64,000 nt of DNA. Source: Callorhinus ursinus (lineage: Eukaryota; Chordata; Mammalia; Carnivora; Otariidae). The first letter of the stretch is position 1. The number at the start of each line of letters is the position of its first letter. The position numbers and the translations under genes were made by a program. The DNA is taken from contig NW_020312785.1 of the NCBI RefSeq assembly GCF_003265705.1, positions 16,000,192-16,064,191 on the forward strand, written 5' to 3'. Below the pieces are notes generated by a model, which had not been told where the DNA came from, made no database searches, and worked only from the letters and a program-made list of their open reading frames with translations. Shown piece after piece: positions 60,361-64,000 of this stretch.

Positions 60361-61288
60361 TTAATTACAGCTGGGTTTATTGTTAAGTCAAAAAGTCTTA
60401 AGTTCCATGACTCCTTCCTTTTAGTGGAACCTTTCAGGAAACCTTTTAGTGGATTCTAGAAATGTGTCCACACATATTTTAAAACAAGATCCAACAGAGT
60501 AGAATAAGTCATTGAACTGAGCCCAGTATTCTGCATGCTGCCTTTTCTCTTAGAAATTTGTCAACTCTTGTCTTAGGAGCAGTGGAAGAGACAGCAGCTA
60601 ATATACAGAATAGACCACAGGAGTAACCACAGTCAATGGAAATTAAATGCGACACTCCATGCTTTCTAGGGAGCTAGGACATGAAGACTCGAGATCTTGT
60701 ATAGAAGAAAAAAGCAGAGAAGTAAGTCAGTGCTTGGATTGCCCATGCAGACATTTGCTGACTCCTAAACTTTGAAGGACATGAAGTAGACAGCCAAGTA
60801 AAAAGTGAAAGAAAAAAAGGTAAAGCAGAATTTTCAGCAGTGATATGTTGCTAAGGAAACAAAAATTGGAGTTCAGAACTCTGAAAGGAGGGTAGTGCTA
60901 AATATAAACAAACAAGTAAATAAATAAGTAGGAAAAGAAACACAAAGACAAAACTCAGTTGGGACCCTCCAGGGCAATATTTGAGAAGTACAAATGAACC
61001 AGAGATAGGCCAAATTTTATAAAGTTTCTACAATGCAGAAAGGAGTCTTTGGGATGAAGTGACCCACTCCTTTGCTGCTTGGTAGAAGATAGGATTGGGA
61101 GAATACTTCAACCAAAGTTTTATATATACATGTTTTTTCATACACGATATTTTGCATTCATTCAAGAATTTCAAGATTTCCTGGACATGCCATAGAGAAG
61201 ACCAACGTATGAAAGACTATACTACCAGATTCAAATTTGCACAAGATATTGGAGTTATAAAGATCAGACTTAAAAATAAATGATTAAC
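60361..61288. other. No feature recognised
   Basis: No gene or repeat is called. The 62-codon frame at 61095-61283 has no recognised domain. Confidence 0.45.
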
Positions 61289-61391
61289 GGGGCAACTGGG
61301 TGGCTCAATAGGTTAAGCATTCGACTCTTGATTTCAGCTCAGGTCTTGATCTCAGGGTCATGAGTTCTAGCCTACTTAAAAAAAAAAAAGA
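61289..61391 (+). mobile_element. Short, old Can-SINE
   Basis: Head GGGGCAACTGGGTGGCTCAA, core CAGCTCAGGTCTTGATCTCA, then directly an A12 tail with no CT-rich body. A possible short target duplication 'gattaa' occurs on both sides. Lies only about 75 bp before another SINE. Confidence 0.9.
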
Positions 61392-61465
61392 TTAAATTTT
61401 TCAAAATAGTGAAAATTGGAGACTGTCACCAGTGATCAGAAATTGATAAAGAAGAATCCAATGGA

Positions 61466-61663
61466 GGGCGCCTGGGTGGCTCAGTCGTTAAGCATCTGCC
61501 TTCGGCTCAGGTCATGATCCCAGGGTCCTGGGATCAAGTCCCACATCGGGCTCCCTCCGCGGCGGGAAGCCTGCTTCTCCCTCTCCCACTCCCGCTGCTT
61601 GTGTTCCTGCTCTCGCTGTCTCTGTGTCTGTCAAATAAATAAATAAAATCTTAAAAAAAAAAA
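61466..61663 (+). mobile_element. Can-SINE, young-looking copy
   Basis: Near-consensus head, core and body, with an A13 tail. Target duplication AAGAATCCAATGGA at 61452-61465 against AAGAATCAAATGGA at 61664-61677, one difference. Confidence 0.97.
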
Positions 61664-61677
61664 AAGAATCAAATGGA

Positions 61678-62159
61678 AATTCTAGAATTGAAAAATATAA
61701 TAAATTAAGATGCATCTAACAGAAGAATGGTCACATCAGACAAGAATTTTATTATACTGAAAGTTGTATCAGCAGAAAATAACTGGGTAGAAAAATAAAG
61801 AGGAAAAAGAATGAACCTACATAAAAAAGTGTAAGATCAAATTATAACTATGAGCAACTGGAACATAATTCCATTAGACTACTTAGCAACATGAAGTAAA
61901 ATAAATTTTTCAGAGCTTCTCCACCCAAGCAAAGATTCTCAATACTGGCCCATCTTTCTCTAATGCATTTCTTACTATTTAATGAAAGGAATATGCCTTA
62001 GTCCCTCTGCTTAACCTGGTCAGCAATAGGGTTTATATATAATAAATCCATTCCATTAATCCCACCTCTCTGAATTATTTGACCTCTTACTATTCTATGA
62101 AGACATGCAGAAGAGTCATTAGGCAAGGTTTCAGTAGCTAGACTTCAAATTTTCAAATT
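61678..62159. other. No feature recognised
   Basis: AT-rich sequence; nothing is called. Confidence 0.4.
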
Positions 62160-62375
62160 CTTACTTGGCATTTACCATTTCCATAATCTCAGGAAACTTA
62201 ACTTAGTAAACTCTTTGCATCTCAGCTCTCTCCCCTGACAACAAAAGAAAATAAGAAAGCCTGTATCAAATGGGTTTCAGGAGGAGAAATTAAGTTAATA
62301 TCTGCAAAGTGGTTAGAACAATTACTTGCACATATTGAACTTTCAATACGTCTGCATTATTATCAGTATCATTAT
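62160..62375 (+). mobile_element. MIR-like element
   Basis: It follows MIR order with 'cttacttggcatttacc', 'ctcaggaaacttaacttagtaaactctttgcatctcagct', 'aaattaagttaatatctgcaaagtggttagaacaat'. Decayed. Confidence 0.5.
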
Positions 62376-62469
62376 ATGTTTAGCTCCATTGCTAAGCAAA
62401 AAGTCTAGAATCTAAGTATTATAATAATAGTAAAGATTATATATATATATGAATATATATAACTAATTA

Positions 62470-62540
62470 CATCTAGTATTTTTCTAAATACTATATTAAT
62501 ACATTTAAGTCTCATAACAACTCAGAGATGGATAACCCCA
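62470..62540 (-). mobile_element. MIR 3' end fragment
   Basis: The words 'tttctaaatactatattaatacatttaagtctcataacaactc' are the reverse complement of the MIR 3' part. Confidence 0.45.
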
Positions 62541-62644
62541 AGGACCCCTTTCCGTAGTCCATGGCAATGAGAATAATAGTAAGTAAAGAGTGAGGAATAC
62601 TGCTCGCAATATGTTTATAGAAATGGAAGAAAATTTAATGAGAT

Positions 62645-62843
62645 GGGGCGCCTGGGTGACTCAGTTGTTAGGCGTCTGCCTTAGGCTCAGGTCATGATCC
62701 CAGGGTCCTGGAATCGAGCCCGTATTGGGCTCCCTGCCCAGCAGGGAGTCAGCTTCTCCCTCCCCGACTCCCCCTGCTTGTGTTCCCTCTCTCGCTGTCT
62801 CTCTCTCTCTGTCAAATAAATAAATAAATAAAATCTTTAAAAA
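62645..62843 (+). mobile_element. Can-SINE, young-looking copy
   Basis: Full head, body and AAATAAATAAATAAATAAAA tail. Target duplications AAAATTTAATGAGAT at 62630-62644 and AAAATTTAATGGGAT at 62844-62858 differ once. Confidence 0.96.
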
Positions 62844-62858
62844 AAAATTTAATGGGAT

Positions 62859-64000
62859 TATTTGTCTATGACTGATCATAAAAAAGAGCGTATCAGTATT
62901 TAGAAACATTAATGCACTGGTAACAAGAATGAATAGGTACAAAACTGTGGACTGATTCATTTAAATTTGTTAATGTTACTGGAAAAGCATTTTTCATGAT
63001 ACACATTTTTGGCATTGCATAGTAGCATCATTTTGCAAAAGGGGGAAGTTTCATTATATATAAATAGGACAGAGTCATTATATCTAAATGCAATAAAGCT
63101 ATGTTACAGGTAATGGACATATGTACAGAGATGCCCCAAATAATTGTGGATACAGGGAGGGGTGTGAAAATGTAAACAATTAGGGAAAAAAAAGAAACAC
63201 AGATCCCTTTATTACCACTTTATCCACCACAAAAATAACACTGTAATGCATTTTCACCCAGGACTAAGTCCAATGTTGGAGTGGAGCCAATGTTTCTCAT
63301 CTCTTGAGAGCTGATTTGTGTTATCTTGCCACAACTTTGCAGAAACATCATGTTGGAAGCATGAAATTGGTCATGGGAGAAAACTTACTTTCATAAGATG
63401 GAAAATGGTAAAATTCAACAAATTTTACACTAGAAGTCGGGTTATTAAACATTTACCAGCACAATATAGGCTGCAACTTTGATGATTTGGAAAATATGGA
63501 AATATATTTACATTGAGTGTCTTCATCAATAGTAACATGAAGTAAAACAAACAAAAAAAAACAGATCTTTATAATTGTATTGTAGGATGCATGATAATTT
63601 GTTTTCAAAACTATTTTAAAGGTTAAATATCCATAAAAAATTATCATTAAAACACTGTTTTTATTCTAAACCAAATTTATTTTCATTAGGAATTTGCTTA
63701 TATGTAGGCTAGAGAAGCTAAGGGAAACATTCCTGTCCTGAATTAGGCCATATTTTTCTTTGTATTTCATAGCTTTTCTGTTATGGTTTAATATCTACAT
63801 CTTAAAATACCCCCTTATTAACCCATTCCATACTTTGTTCAGTTTATAAAATTCAACTCTATGTAAAATAAACACAGCTTGAAAATGTTCCTCAATATTT
63901 AAAAATTAAGTATTTATGTACAGAATTATCAATTTCTCACAGCTTCAGTTAATTCCATTCCTGTTTGTAACTTCACTGATTTTTTTTTTAATTTAAGTTC
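62859..64000. other. No feature recognised
   Basis: AT-rich sequence to the window end. No gene or repeat is called. Confidence 0.45.

Overview
The window is nuclear DNA from a mammal in the order Carnivora. The clearest marker is a set of 18 tRNA-Lys-derived Can-SINEs. Most have the long body, CT-rich stretch and AAATAAA/AATCTT tail typical of Caniformia. Their body wording looks more like bear, seal, panda or weasel elements (Arctoidea) than the dog SINEC_Cf or cat SINEC_Fc consensus, as recalled from memory. The DNA is AT-rich and densely filled with old repeats. I found no intact protein-coding gene: every open frame is 133 codons or shorter, and the longer ones sit in a retropseudogene, in repeats, or look like chance. 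The window is best read as intergenic sequence or deep intron; it cannot tell which.

Layout. 0-10 kb: mostly unassigned AT-rich DNA, two Can-SINEs, a (GT)n run and a 140-bp duplicated segment (5346-5485 and 7733-7872). 10-20 kb: a MIR split by a MaLR-type LTR, a second such LTR, LINE2 and MIR remnants, three Can-SINEs and an unexplained GC-richer patch at 16.4-16.9 kb. 20-31 kb: an ERV1-like LTR with leader, lying between two 93%-identical copies of an old L1-like segment, plus further MIR, LINE2 and SINE copies. 31-41 kb: three SINEs, a broken RPSA (ribosomal protein SA) processed pseudogene at 35.7-36.7 kb on the minus strand, and an old MaLR/ERVL-type remnant at about 37.5-40.9 kb. 41-48 kb: two U6 snRNA-derived sequences about 0.95 kb apart, one a full-length pseudogene and the other only the 21-nt 5' stem-loop between perfect 18-bp direct repeats; also a 34-bp minisatellite and three SINEs. 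48-64 kb: an ERV1-like solo LTR split by a SINE, an MLT1-type LTR inside a LINE2 region, an old L1 3' end carrying a 57-bp insertion with a 17-bp target duplication, and five SINEs.

There are no interacting genes to describe. The history written here is one of repeated L1-driven retrotransposition (SINEs, RPSA, U6, short L1 ends) with nested insertions that give relative ages. The most unusual item is the U6 stem-loop micro-insertion at 44009-44029. No new gene system was found. Repeat family names come from memory of consensus sequences and should be confirmed with RepeatMasker/Dfam.
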